Source: Welwitschia mirabilis (Eukaryota; Gnetophyta; Gnetopsida; Welwitschiales). Taken from it: DNA of 64,000 nucleotides. Shown piece after piece: positions 43,907-55,207 of the stretch. The notes beneath the pieces were generated by a model. That model was not told the DNA's origin. It saw only the letters and a list, made by a program, of their open reading frames with translations, and ran no database searches. The position numbers were made by a program, and so were the translations under genes. Location of the stretch: NCBI GenBank assembly GCA_051453625.1, contig JBOZIK010000001.1:137077236-137141235 (forward strand). The letters run 5' to 3'. How positions within the stretch are numbered: the first letter of the stretch is position 1; each line of letters begins with the position of its first letter.

Positions 43907-46900
43907 TTGTACTATGTGATGGAATGTGAATCCAAATATTTTCAATTCAATATCATGCACGATCATTAAATTTTATTTTAGCAAAGAGTGAAGCTTTATA
44001 GTTTTAAAGTAATTTTAAATTATCTTAAAATTTGATAAGTTATTTAGTGTATTTCTTTAAATGAAAATGATATAAACATAGAAAAATAAAAATATTAATA
44101 AATTAAATTTATTTAAAACAAAATAACAAATAGAAACTTTATTAGATAAAGAAATTTAGTACATAATTCCTTAGAAACATTACAAAAGCCTTGCTCAAAC
44201 TACTTAAGGCTAAGAAATATATCACTTTGCTAAAGCAACTTAATTCTTAAATTATATGAAGAATTTATTCTTTTATTAGAGCATCTGGTCTTTAAATGAC
44301 CCTACAGAACTCTTACCTAGGGGTAGTAGGTGCTTAAATATTCCGATAGCATGCTTATTTCTTTAGGATGAGCTCACAAAAAAATGTTGTAAGGCTTTCC
44401 ATTTTATATTGTTTTTTCTATGTTCCTATTAAAGCTTAGTATAGCTAGACTAAGTATAGGATTTATGCTTTAATGATGATCAACTTTATTTTTCTAATAC
44501 TTGCATCTGTTCAACTAGCTTCTTAAGGAAACATTATAAGCTAAGTCTCATTGATTAAATTGTTAACATAATTCTTCTATCCTAATCCTCAGATACTCTC
44601 ATATTAAATAATAAATTATGGGACCAAAACTTAGAGGAATGACCCCATTCTCAAAGCGTTCTCTACTAGCTTCAATAATGAAAGTATTTAATGTATCTAA
44701 AATGTAAATAATAACTAGAATGTAATGAGTCATACCTAATAATAATTTAAGGCAATTGGGATTCTACACTTCTAAAACATATATCAATTTATTTATAACC
44801 TTAGTTAAAAAGTGAATACTTCATCTTTTTAAAACATAAAGTAGTAATGGAAGAGTGAGGGGAGTAGATGCTAAATTGTTTCAATAGGAAGGAATAGTAA
44901 AAATTGAAGATAATTAAGTAAAGGAACTCTAAGATTTAGTATGGAAAATGATAAATGATTGACATTAAAAAATAAAATTTATAGCATAAGTATTATTAAT
45001 GTATTTGACAAGTGTGATTTATCTTTAGATACTTAGTGTACACATGTTTAGTAATGAAGTAAAACATTTTGAAGAAATTATATACCTATTTTATCCAACA
45101 CCCAATATGTGTTAAGTGTATAGCAATGATCTTCATGTTAAGACAGAACTCAGGAAATTTCAAATTAACCAAGGTTCAACTTGAAGTTTAAACTTTAACT
45201 AAATTTGTACTTGACTTAGTTTTTCCCCAAGTTATAAGTCTTTGTAGGAATCCATCAGATTTTATTCTCATCATCAATTGCCAAGTGATTAACTAAAATC
45301 TTAAAATTTTCTCAAATTAAGAAAAACCTTTACATAATGTTATGAAGACATGATTAGTGATATATTAAAAAAGAATGTATTTTTAGAGGAGAATAAGAAG
45401 ATAAATATTACCTATATTATTCCTTTAATAGGAAAATATCATGAGTTACAATTTTAAAATAGTTTTTTCCAATTAATTGACACTAACTCAAAGTCAAAAC
45501 TTTAAGTAAGATTTTGAGTTAATAAATGTAAAAGTTTATCTTTTTAAATTATATATTACTTAAAAATGCATAAAATAATCACTTAATTGACTGACACCAA
45601 CTCAAAGTTAAAACTTTAAGTAAGATTTTNNNNNNNNNNNNNNNNNNNNNNNNNNNNNNNNNNNNNNNNNNNNNNNNNNNNNNNNNNNNNNNNNNNNNNN
45701 NNNNNNNNNNNNNNNNNNNNNNNNNNNNNATATGATTAGTAGTATATTAAAAAAGAATGTATTTTTAGAGGAGAATAAGAAGATAAATGTTAGCTATATT
45801 ATTCCTTTAATAGGAAAATATCATGAGTTACAATTTTAAAATAGGTTTTTCCAATTAATTGACAGTAACTCAAAGTCAAAACTTTAAGTAAGATTTTGAG
45901 TCAACTTAATAAATGTAAAAGTTTATCTTTTTATATTATATATTACTTAAAAATGCATAAAATAATCACTTAATTGACTGACACTAACTCAAAGTTAAAA
46001 CTTTAAGTAAGATTTTAGGTCAAACCATTGTGATGTAAGTTTAGAAGGTTGACTGATATTAGCTCAAAGTCAAAACTTCGAATTAGATTTTAAGCCAAGC
46101 CATTGTAATCCAAGTTTATAAGATTGACTAAAAACTACTTAAAGTTGAAACTTTAAGTTGGATTTCAAGTCAACTTATTTTTTTTTAAAGAGATGTATTA
46201 CTGAAGAGTGGGGTTCTTTTCTTAAAGGCCTCCATTGTCTTTTTACTATAACTTCTTTTCATGATTACACTCCTTTATTTTATCTGACTTAATTATATTT
46301 AAGTGGCTAGGATTTAAAGGACATCATCAAGAACTTTTGAGTTCTCAATAACCACCTTTGAATCCTTTACTGATTTCATAATGAATTTTATGACTTATAT
46401 TAAGAACTCGAGAGTTTTTAATGATCCTCGTCAAACCCTTTGGTTGTAAAGAGTGGCAACCACTTAAATATAATACCCTCTTTCTTAGATTTATCACTTA
46501 AACCAAACTCGATGACCTCCATTGAAAATCAACAAATAGCTCCTTTCCATCTTACCTAGCACATGTCAACCTCCACAATCTCCATTCTATATTAAATAAT
46601 TTTTTTACTATTCTATTTGCCACTATTTCATTCATTTTCTACATTAACAACCACTTGGAATGATTTCATATCCAACTATTGCTAGTCAAAAAATTTTAGT
46701 CTCTTCAAATGTGTAAATTGAATGTAATAGCAAGTGTATATTTTTACCTATTTTAAGTAGGAAATAGGTATGTAATTTTATGTTTCCTTATACATTTTAC
46801 TTTTTCATGCTTGAGTTCTTTTAGCATTATAATAGAATAACTCCACACAAAAATTTCAAGTTCATCATTCTTTCTCATGTTTTTTTTTTCAATTTTCAAG

Positions 46901-47690
46901 CATTCAAAATTATGCAAATATTTAACTTAAAGGGTAGGATCAACAAAAAATTTTGTGAAAAGAAAATGCTAGTGAAGCATAAATTATTTCAAGGAAATAT
47001 TTTCTATTTTCTATTTTCCAAAATAATGATGTTTCATATTATTTTAAAAAAAGAAACCTGCTTAATGAGTATGAAATTATTTCTCAAAAAAATTATTACT
47101 TTAGTATTTTTTTTTTTTTTACAACTTTTTCCAAACAAGGTTGTAAATGAACTTGTCTAATTCAATTATGATAATTTGACAGAATGCAAAATCATTTCTT
47201 CCTTAAATTTTATGAATGTAATTTTAGATCCCTTTTTAATAGATTTTAAGCATTGTATCATTAAATTAGGCTAGTATAAGTGGTTAACAATGAATGATAG
47301 ATTTACTTTAGAATCTATTTACAAATTTTTTAAAAATTTAAAATTTTATTAGAAGAAGAATATACTATAAATAATTGTAGAGAATAAGATAATATCAATT
47401 AATCAAGAAGAAATGAGAGAAATGTTGTACTTTTCANNNNNNNNNNNNNNNNNNNNNNNNNNNNNNNNNNNNNNNNNNNNNNNNTTAAGCATGAATCTAT
47501 TAGGGAGGATGATAGTGCAAGGATGAATACCTATAAATAAAGATTTAGAACTAAAAATATTTATTATTTCAAGAATTATAGTCAATAATTTAGTACCAAT
47601 TCTTTATAAATAGAAGGATACCACATTAACTAACCTATACATAATAGCATCAATAAGGACAAAATACATCAAACAAATGTTAATACTATA
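43907..47690 (+). other. Long non-pol region of the Athila-like element
   Basis: I see no coding domain. It contains the repeat block at 45480-46170, a poly-T tract at 47108-47120 and two small gaps. The region between about 46190 and 46700 differs in style and may be a separate insertion. Athila-type elements often carry long untranslated DNA and an env-like frame here. Confidence 0.45.
45480..46170 (+). repeat. Tandem repeat, core AACTCAAAGTCAAAACTTTAAG
   Basis: The core ACTCAAAGTYAAAACTTTAA then GTAAGATTTT occurs at about 45485, 45598, 45868, 45985, 46060 and 46140, usually preceded by TTGACTGACAC. Spacing is about 75-115 bp. Part of the array is duplicated around the 100 N gap at 45630-45729. 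Confidence 0.7.
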
Positions 47691-47959
47691 GAAGGGATCT
47701 TTTGAGTTTAGTTAGACATATTTTAAAAATAAGAAAAGTTAGAATAGGAGCTTTTGATGTAGTAAGGCCAGGATTTCCATCTTTAATAGCCCAAATTCCA
47801 TGTAAAAATAGAGTTCCATTTAGGCTAATTAAGTCCTANNNNNNNNNNNNNNNNNNNNNNNNNNNNNNNNNNNNNNNNNNNNNNNNNNNNNNNNNNNNNN
47901 NNNNNNNNNNNNNNNNNNNNNNNNNNNNNNNNNNNNNNTCCGTTTAGGCTAATTAAGTC

Positions 47960-50023
47960 CTATGTGGACTTAATAATTTAGAGTTTTTTTAAGTCAAAGA
48001 TTAAGTCTTTTAAAGACCACAGGGTAACCAAAGAACTTATCCATCAAAATTAGGTAAGCCCTCTTCTATTTCATAAATATTTTCATCATTGATGCCTTTT
48101 GCAAGAACCAGGTAAGCACTCTTGTATTCCACAAAGCCTTTTATAATTAATGTCTCTTACAAGTATGGGCTAGGATCTAACATAATTTACTCTTAAAGAA
48201 CTCTTTCCTCCTCATTCATTATATCTTGATCCATTCTCTAAAGAACTAAAAGATGATAAGATCAATACTCTTTGCAATGCTTTAAATTCAGTTAAGGATT
48301 AATTTCAAACTTGTCTCAATAGAAAGAAGAAGTATTAGAATTGCAAAATCAAGTTGCTTATTTAAAAATTGAGAATAAGTTTTTAAAATAAAAATAAGAT
48401 TAAAAAATGATAAAACATTATAGCAAGAAATGATTAAAAAGAAGAAAAATATTCATCTCTCAGAAGCATATAAGGACATGAGTATAAGATTACAAAGAGC
48501 TTATGAGAGGATTACTGAATTGGAAATAGTTGTTGAAGATAGAAATGAATTAGAAACTTTTCTAAGATAAAGAACATAAATGCAAGTCTCTTTATTTTAA
48601 AATATCACTTCAACTAAGAAATATGATACTCAATATATACATCATTAATAAAAATTTATTACATTTATGCATACTAAAGGGCCTTTACCATTAAGTAGGG
48701 AATACTCAAAGAAAATCTATGCAAACCTGAAGCATATGAATGAAAAATATATGAAGATTTAGGTAGAGGTCTAGGAATATAGATACAAATGGGTTTAAGT
48801 TCAAAATTCAATTGATTATTATCATTTCATCTTATGAGTAAATAAGAGATTTATGGATTAAATGATAAAATAAAATAAGGCTCTAGAGAACAGGATAGAA
48901 GAACTAAGATCTTCTAGTTATAACCTCATCAGTATCCATTCATTGAGCAAGTAACTTAGAAATAAAAAAGGAGATCAAAAGGCAAGTAGATTCAGTACAA
49001 AATATTCCTTCTACCTCTTTTAAGTCTGGCTGCTAAAATTGAAAATAAAAAAACCTAAGTGCTATAGATGCTTTAAAAGAATCTTATGTAGAGTTGAAGA
49101 AGGATATTAGGTTAATATAACTAGAATCTACTAGACTAATAATTTAAAATTTAGAAATAGAAAATATGAGATTACTACATAAACTACATCTAATGGATGT
49201 TAAATTGAGTAAATGAATTGATGTTGGCCATGATGAATTAATAGTTTTTCAAAGTCTTGACTACTATCCCTATAAGTTATAGGATTTTATTAATAGATTT
49301 AAAGAGCAATTAAAAATTATCATTCATAAGACTTTTAGGGGGTGGTTAAAGCAAAATAAAGTTTTTGATACTTGTAAAAAAGAGATTAAGTCTTTGAAAA
49401 ATGAATTTATATAAAAAAGAACATAAGTCTTTATAGGACAATTTAAATTTTTTTAAATGATATAATAATATATATTTATAAAATAATAGAAGAATTTAGA
49501 ATACGTATGAAACCTTTTCTAGCTTTCTCTAAAGACCTTCAGCAACTATATTTATTTAAAGATAGAATTCTAATGAATATGATTATTCTTAGAGGAATTT
49601 TTGTAGATATTTTTTTCAAACTTAAAAAACAAAGATACAACAAAAATATATACAATTCCATTAGGACAACTCCTAGGAGTAGGATTATAAGTCGAAGCAA
49701 TTTTAGAACTAGAACATATGCCTTAAAGTTCCATAGCAAAAAATTTTTTAACTTCTAAAAGAAGGAGAGAAGTGCTAAAACTATTATGGGCTCATTCAAA
49801 AGGGAGAGGTAGAGGAAAAAAGGTAGTAATTAAAGAACCCTTAGATATAGATACTATAGATTTCAATAATCTTATTTTAGAGGAATAACAAAGGAAAATT
49901 TTTGCTACCTTAGAATAGGAAAAGAAATCAGCCCAGTTGAATAAGAAATTAGAAGAATTAGAATCTAGTAAAGATTTCCCCCCACCTCCTTTTCTTTCCA
50001 AAAGAGAAAAGAAAAAATAATAA
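47960..50023 (+). pseudogene. Unrecognised 3'-terminal frame of the Athila-like element
   Basis: Plus-strand coding character resumes after the gap at 47839. There is a coiled-coil-like heptad pattern near 48330-48420 (LQNQVAYLKIENKFLK in one frame) and an open stretch at 49507-49758 (MKPFLAFSKDLQQLYLFKD, then KLKKQRYNKNIYNS). A final frame reads RGRGKKVVIKEPLDIDTIDF, then LILEE, stop, QRKIFATLE, stop, EKKSAQLNKKLEELESSKD, and a Pro run. It ends at a double stop (TAATAA, 50018-50023), 68 bp before the 3' LTR. Both internal stops are TAA/TAG. The place is that of env-like frames in Athila, but no signal peptide or membrane segment is seen. Function unknown. Confidence 0.5.
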
Positions 50024-50091
50024 GCTCATTTTACCCCCTTTTGTATGTATAATTTATTAAGGAATTAACAAAAGCTTAAGCTTGTGTAAAC

Positions 50092-51048
50092 TAATAAGTA
50101 AAGATCATGATGTTAATTTTTGTTATTATTAAAATGTTGTTTCTCTTACAATTATATATTTTAGATAGTATTCAATATTTATTTTTAGTACTTGGATTAA
50201 TATAGTAGTTTGTTAATAGGTTGGTTATTTAGTATGTTAGTGGATCAACATATAGAATTATATCATTATGTTATAGGTACAAAATGCCATTTGGGATGAG
50301 GAGGAAGAAGAAGGTTAAGGTAGTAGAAATATAATAACAATTTCAATCATAAATCTATTCTTTAAGATAAATGAAGGAAAATGATAAAATAAAATAACTA
50401 AGAGGTATAAGAAGGGGATCATCATGGAGAGGGGGAATCTTTTGGTAAAAAGGCTTTAGAAATAAAACTAAGCAAGAGTTCAAAGGAAAGCTCTAGACAT
50501 ACTGAAAAGAACACAATAACAACTCTAATTTTTCATTGTTACTTATAAAGGAAAATACAAACTAAAGAATATAATTTTGTGTAATGTTTTAGTATTTTAA
50601 TATAATGCTAAAAAATTAATATTTTAAGTAGTATTGTGAATATTTTTTATTACTTGAAAAAGTAATATGCTTATTTTTCTACTTACTCCTATTTGTATAG
50701 TTGAACATAAATTAGGATAATTAACAAAAAGTGTTCTTCAGCATCTAGTAAAACTTCTATTATGTTTTTTCATTTGCTTCATTTCCATAATGTAATATAA
50801 GTATATAGCAAACTTTATTAATTGTTAACCTGAATAGTTCAAGTAACTTCATCATGACTTTATCTTAATGATGCATTTTAAATTAAATGATCAAAGTATT
50901 AGTGCTCTCAACTAGTTATTTAGTAAATCTTTGATTTTAATTTAATAGTTTAAGCTTATTTTAGATTAACATCATCATAATTTTTTGCATTTCTCAGCAT
51001 AATTTCTTAGTATTTTCTATATTTATTTAATAATATAATCTTTCATCA
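50092..51048 (+). repeat. 3' LTR of the Athila-like element
   Basis: 957 bp pair of 36597-37561. It begins TAATAAGTAAAG where the 5' copy has TGATGAGTAAAG (two G-to-A changes) and ends TCATCA at 51043-51048. Confidence 0.9.
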
Positions 51049-51950
51049 ATTACTATTACTCTAATATTTGATTCATAGGGGTGACTACATTGAAGAATCA
51101 CTTAAGAAAAAAATTTTCCACATCATTTTAGGATTGTTCTCCTCTCTTCTAGTTTTTAGTACTTCTTTATTATACTATAAAATTCATTAAATCATTTGTT
51201 TTGAAGGTGAATACATTTTAATCAATCTCTCTTTCTAGGAATCCTTACTTGGGATTCCAAAGTAAAAAACAACCCTTGTGTGTGTGTATTTCTTATGATT
51301 ATTTAAGTGTTTAAGAGTACTTTTTAACTATGAATTTCTATAATCTCACAAGAGAAGAAAGTATTACTTTGAGAGGGGCATCTTGGTTAATTGTAAAGTT
51401 GTTGGTTTTTGCAATACCAATTTGTAGGAATTTGATGGTGTATTTAGAATATTTTTGAAGGACATTNNNNNNNNNNNNNNNNNNNNNNNNNNNNNNNNNN
51501 NNNNNNNNNNNNNNNNNNNNNNNNNNNNNNNNNNNNNNNNNNNNNNNNNNNNNNNNNNNNNNNNNNNNNNNNNNNNNNNNNNNNNNNNNNNNNNNNNNNN
51601 NNNNNNNNNNNNNNNNNNNNNNNNNNNNNNNNNNNNNNNNNNNNNNNNNNNNNNNNNNNNNNNNNNNNNNNNNNNNNNNNNNNNNNNNNNNNNNNNNNNN
51701 NNNNNNNNNNNNNNNNNNNNNNNNNNNNNNNNNNNNNNNNNNNNNNNNNNNNNNNNNNNNNNNNATCAATCTCTCTTTCTAGGAATCCTTACTTAGGATT
51801 CCAAAGTAAAAAACAACCCTTATGTGTGTGTATTTCTTATGAATATTTAAGTGTTTAAGAGTAATTTTTAACTATGAATTTCTATAATCCCAGAGGAGAA
51901 GAAAGTATTACTTTAAGAGGGGCATCTTGGTTAATTGTAAAGTTGGTGGT
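51049..51950 (+). repeat. Repeat R, copy 2, right part
   Basis: It continues R after the Athila-like insertion: GACTACATTGAAGAATCACTTAA here against GACTACATTAAAGAAGAACTCAA at 35069, then CAATCTCTCTTTCTAGGAATCC against CAATCTCTCTTTGTAGGATCC. A part (about 51223-51466) is repeated after the 298 N gap (51765-52005). R stops at 51950, where the next LTR starts. Confidence 0.8.
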
Positions 51951-53294
51951 TGTTGCAATATAAATTTGTAGGAATTTGATGGTGTATTTAGAATATTTTT
52001 GTAGGACATTTATACAAGTTTGGATGTAATTCTGATGATTATAGAGAGCCAATGGGATGATCGTAGATACACATAATTCTTGACATAATTGGAGACATTT
52101 CAGGCATGTTCTGGTACCTAGTATGTTAAAGGAAGATTAATGATGAAGAAGGATAATTTGCTTTAATTGAGGAGCTTTGGAAGGGTGTCATCCCCTATGT
52201 CATCCCCATGATAGATGGAACAACAAAACTATATTAGCCCATTATAATAGTAACATGGACTAGATATTGAAGCTAATGAAGCACATTTTCTAAGAAGGTG
52301 TTGTCCCCATCGTCGTCCCAATGACATGAGGAACAACAAAACATCTGGTACCAATTATAGAAATAGAAGCTAATGATTTATCTGTTATTATGGGGCATTA
52401 TCCCCAGTGTTATCTTCATAATAGTTAGGATGATAAATGTTTTATGTAAGTAGGGCTATATTATCTTGTAATGGGGCAATGCACCTCAATTGGGCTACTA
52501 GGGTTTCTTCTCTAACTTCTAGGGTTATAGTTCTAGAAATTTCAATGTAAAACTATAAATTCCTTCCTTGTCCTCACTTCAAAACCATCTTTTGTACTCG
52601 ATATGCTTGTGATAGAAGATTAAAGGATAAGGAATTCATCTAGTAGCTACAGAGAGAAGTTCTCCTTGTATTAGACTAAATCTCTTCCATTGAGGTGTTA
52701 CTACTTTATTTTAAGTGGATGTAAAAGTTATATGAATTAATACAATTACTTTTTTAACTCCAATCCTGTTTATGTCCCTTATGGTTTAAGTTAGTTATAG
52801 TTTAAGTAACGATTTTGTAATTTATTTAGATCATAAGGGTAATATTTGCTAAGGTTGGCTTTGGTTAGTTCAGACTTGCATTATTATTCCATTTCCATTC
52901 CACATTACATTTCATATTCTATTTGGTATATCTCATAGTTCATATTAATTAGGAATAAGTTAAGTATTTTTTTTAATTAGTTTGAATTATAGAAAAGCTA
53001 GTTCTTATAATAGGAGTATTAGAATACAATAGAATTCATTCCAATTCCATTTACATTTCATCTTCATTTTCTTTGCATTACATTTTACTTTGTTATTTAT
53101 TTTTAGTTATTAAAAGATAAAAATACTAAAAACACCTTTGGAAATTAATTCTTTAACTTTGAGAATAGTGCCTTCATTGGGATTATGGCATTCAAGTGAA
53201 CTCCTATCTATACTAACATGTGTTTTTCTATACGTAATTTGATTTATAGGTTTACTTAAAAGACTTCAGAATTGCATAAATTCACACCACAACA
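51951..53294 (+). repeat. 5' LTR of the second Athila-like element
   Basis: It starts TGTTGCAATA and its first about 985 bp match 58534-59515. The rest, ending CACACCACAACA, is repeated at 53434-53806 after a 100 N gap, which looks like an assembly overlap. An earlier copy of the LTR start also appears at 51411-51466 before the 298 N gap. Confidence 0.8.
52183..52440 (+). promoter_or_regulatory. Three imperfect hairpin-like repeats in the LTR
   Basis: Three blocks share a pattern of GT(G/T)TCATCCCC, then CATGA, then GGAACAACAAAAC: 52183-52228, 52297-52342 and, weaker, 52391-52440. In the second, GTTGTCCCC can pair with the later GAGGAACAAC. The 3' LTR has the same three blocks at about 58764-58810, 58880-58925 and 58975-59015. 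They lie upstream of a TATA-like site (TTTTATATAAG, about 59026 in the 3' LTR). Confidence 0.5.
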
Positions 53295-53314
53295 TTTTGA
53301 TGTCATTACCAGGG
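53295..53314 (+). other. Primer-binding site, tRNA-Asp type, deaminated
   Basis: TTTTGATGTCATTACCAGGG follows the LTR end CAACA. Athila-type elements commonly have TTTGGCGCCGTTGCCGGGG. All differences are C-to-T or G-to-A. The same sequence recurs at 53807-53826 after the gap. Confidence 0.7.
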
Positions 53315-53826
53315 AAGGCCACAAGAGCTGAAGNNNNNNNNNNNNNNNNNNNNNNNNNNNNNNNNNNNNNNNNNNNNNNNNNNNNNNNNNNNNNNNNNNN
53401 NNNNNNNNNNNNNNNNNNNNNNNNNNNNNNNNNTAGTTCATATTAATTAGGAAAAAGTTAAGTATTTTTTTAATTAGTTTGAATTATGGAAAAGCTAGTT
53501 CTTATAATAGGAGTATTAGAATACAATAGAATTCATTACAATAGAATTCATTCCAATTCCATTTACATTTCATCTTCATTTGCTTTGCATTACATTTTAC
53601 TTTGTTATTTACTTTCAGTTATTAAAAGATAAAAATACTAAAAACACCTTTGAAAATTAATTCTTTAACTTTGAGCATAGTGCCTTCATTGGGATTATGA
53701 CATTCAAGTGAACTCTTATCTATACTAACATGTGTTTTTCTATAAGTAATTTGATTTATAGGTTTACCTAAAAGACTTCAGAATTGCATAAATTCACACC
53801 ACAACATTTTGATGTCATTACCAGGG

Positions 53827-55207
53827 AAGGCCACAAGGAGCTGGAGAATTGTCACTAATCAGATAAGTACTTAAATTTTTTGTTTAGGTTCTTTATTTAA
53901 ATTAGTGCTATATTTTTAATATAACTTAAAATAGATTTATTTCAACAAATTTTATTTTCCATTATCTATAGGAAACTTGTCGTCCTATCTGTCATTACAA
54001 AACATTGAGCATAATAGTTCTATAATTTTAAAATTATTTTCTATTTTCATAATTTNNNNNNNNNNNNNNNNNNNNNNNNNNNNNNNNNNNNNNNNNNNNN
54101 NNNNNNNNNNNNNNNNNNNNNNNNNNNNNNNNNNNNNNNNNNNNNNNNNNNNNNNNNNNNNNNNNNNNNNNNNNNNNNNNNNNNNNNNNNNNNNNNNNNN
54201 NNNNNNNNNNNNNNNNNNNNNNNNNNNNNNNNNNNNNNNNNNNNNNNNNNNNNNNNNNNNNNNNNNNNNNNNNNNNNNNNNNNNNNNNNNNNNNATTTTT
54301 ATTATAACTTAAAATAGATTTATTTCAATAAATTTTATTTTACATTATTTATAGGAAACTTGTCATCCTATCTATCATTACAAAACATTCAGCATAATAG
54401 TTCTACAATTTTAAAATTATTTTCTATTTTCATAATTTTTTCTATTTATAGTTCGATAATAAAGTTACTGTCATCTTCTCTGCATGATAACCTAGGTGAC
54501 TGTCTACTTTTTTACTTTTAGTAATTTTTTAATTTTTAGTTTTCTATTATTATGATTAACACCCTCTTTATTAATCTTACAAATAGGTGGAGGACAATCT
54601 ATTATTTTTGATTTTGGTTTTCGTTTACTGTCTGAGCATGCAGGAACANNNNNNNNNNNNNNNNNNNNNNNNNNNNNNNNNNNNNNNNNNNNNNNNNNNN
54701 NNNNNNNNNNNNNNNNNNNNNNNNNNNNNNNNNNNNNNNNNNNNNNNNAACACCCTATCTATTAACCTTACAAATAGGTGGATGACAATCTATTATTTTT
54801 TATTTTGGTTTTTATTTACTATCTGAGCATATAGGAACATAGTGAATTTTGGTAGAAAGATAAAATATCAGAGGGAGTAAAACTTAATTAAAGGAGATAT
54901 TAGATAAGGATTATTTAACTACGAGCAAAATCGAGATATGCATATCCTAGGTACACAAGTTCTAAGAATTGTTTTCTATTTTTATTATTTAAAAATTAGA
55001 TTTTTCTTTCTTTTTGTAGTCATTTTGTTAGTTATTTTTATAATAGTTAGAATAACAACCATTACACATCTTTTGAGTCTTAAGGATTAATAATTTTGAT
55101 CGAATGATGAAACATCAAAGAAAATAATACTTGATATTCATTGTGTACTTATCTTCCTTATCATTTTAAAATAAAATTCTCTTATTCCATTCTTCTTAAT
55201 TACTTCA
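53827..55207 (+). other. Leader region of the second Athila-like element
   Basis: Non-coding, AT-rich, with two gaps (54056-54294 and 54649-54748), each flanked by near-identical sequence (for example ATAGGAAACTTGTCNTCCTATC at about 53970 and 54352, and CAAATAGGTGGA at about 54581 and 54771). Only one copy of each may be real. Confidence 0.5.

Larger units (their letters stand above)
36597..51048 (+). mobile_element. Athila-like Ty3/gypsy retrotransposon, decayed
   Basis: Paired LTRs (36597-37561 and 50092-51048) enclose, in order, a primer site, gag, protease, RT, RNase H, integrase with a NGQ C-terminal motif, a long 3' region, and a final open frame. The LTR ends are TGATGA and TCATCA. 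The 5 bp flanks are ATTAT (36592-36596) and ATTAC (51049-51053), a target duplication with one C/T change. RNase H and the integrase tail resemble Athila. There is no second RNase H as in Tat/Ogre. About 7 kb follows pol, more than usual. It inserted into repeat R. Confidence 0.9.

Noticed and set aside
49792-50001. Minus-strand frame with Gly run
   Set aside because: Shadow of the plus-strand 3'-terminal frame of the Athila-like element, which has the better evidence.
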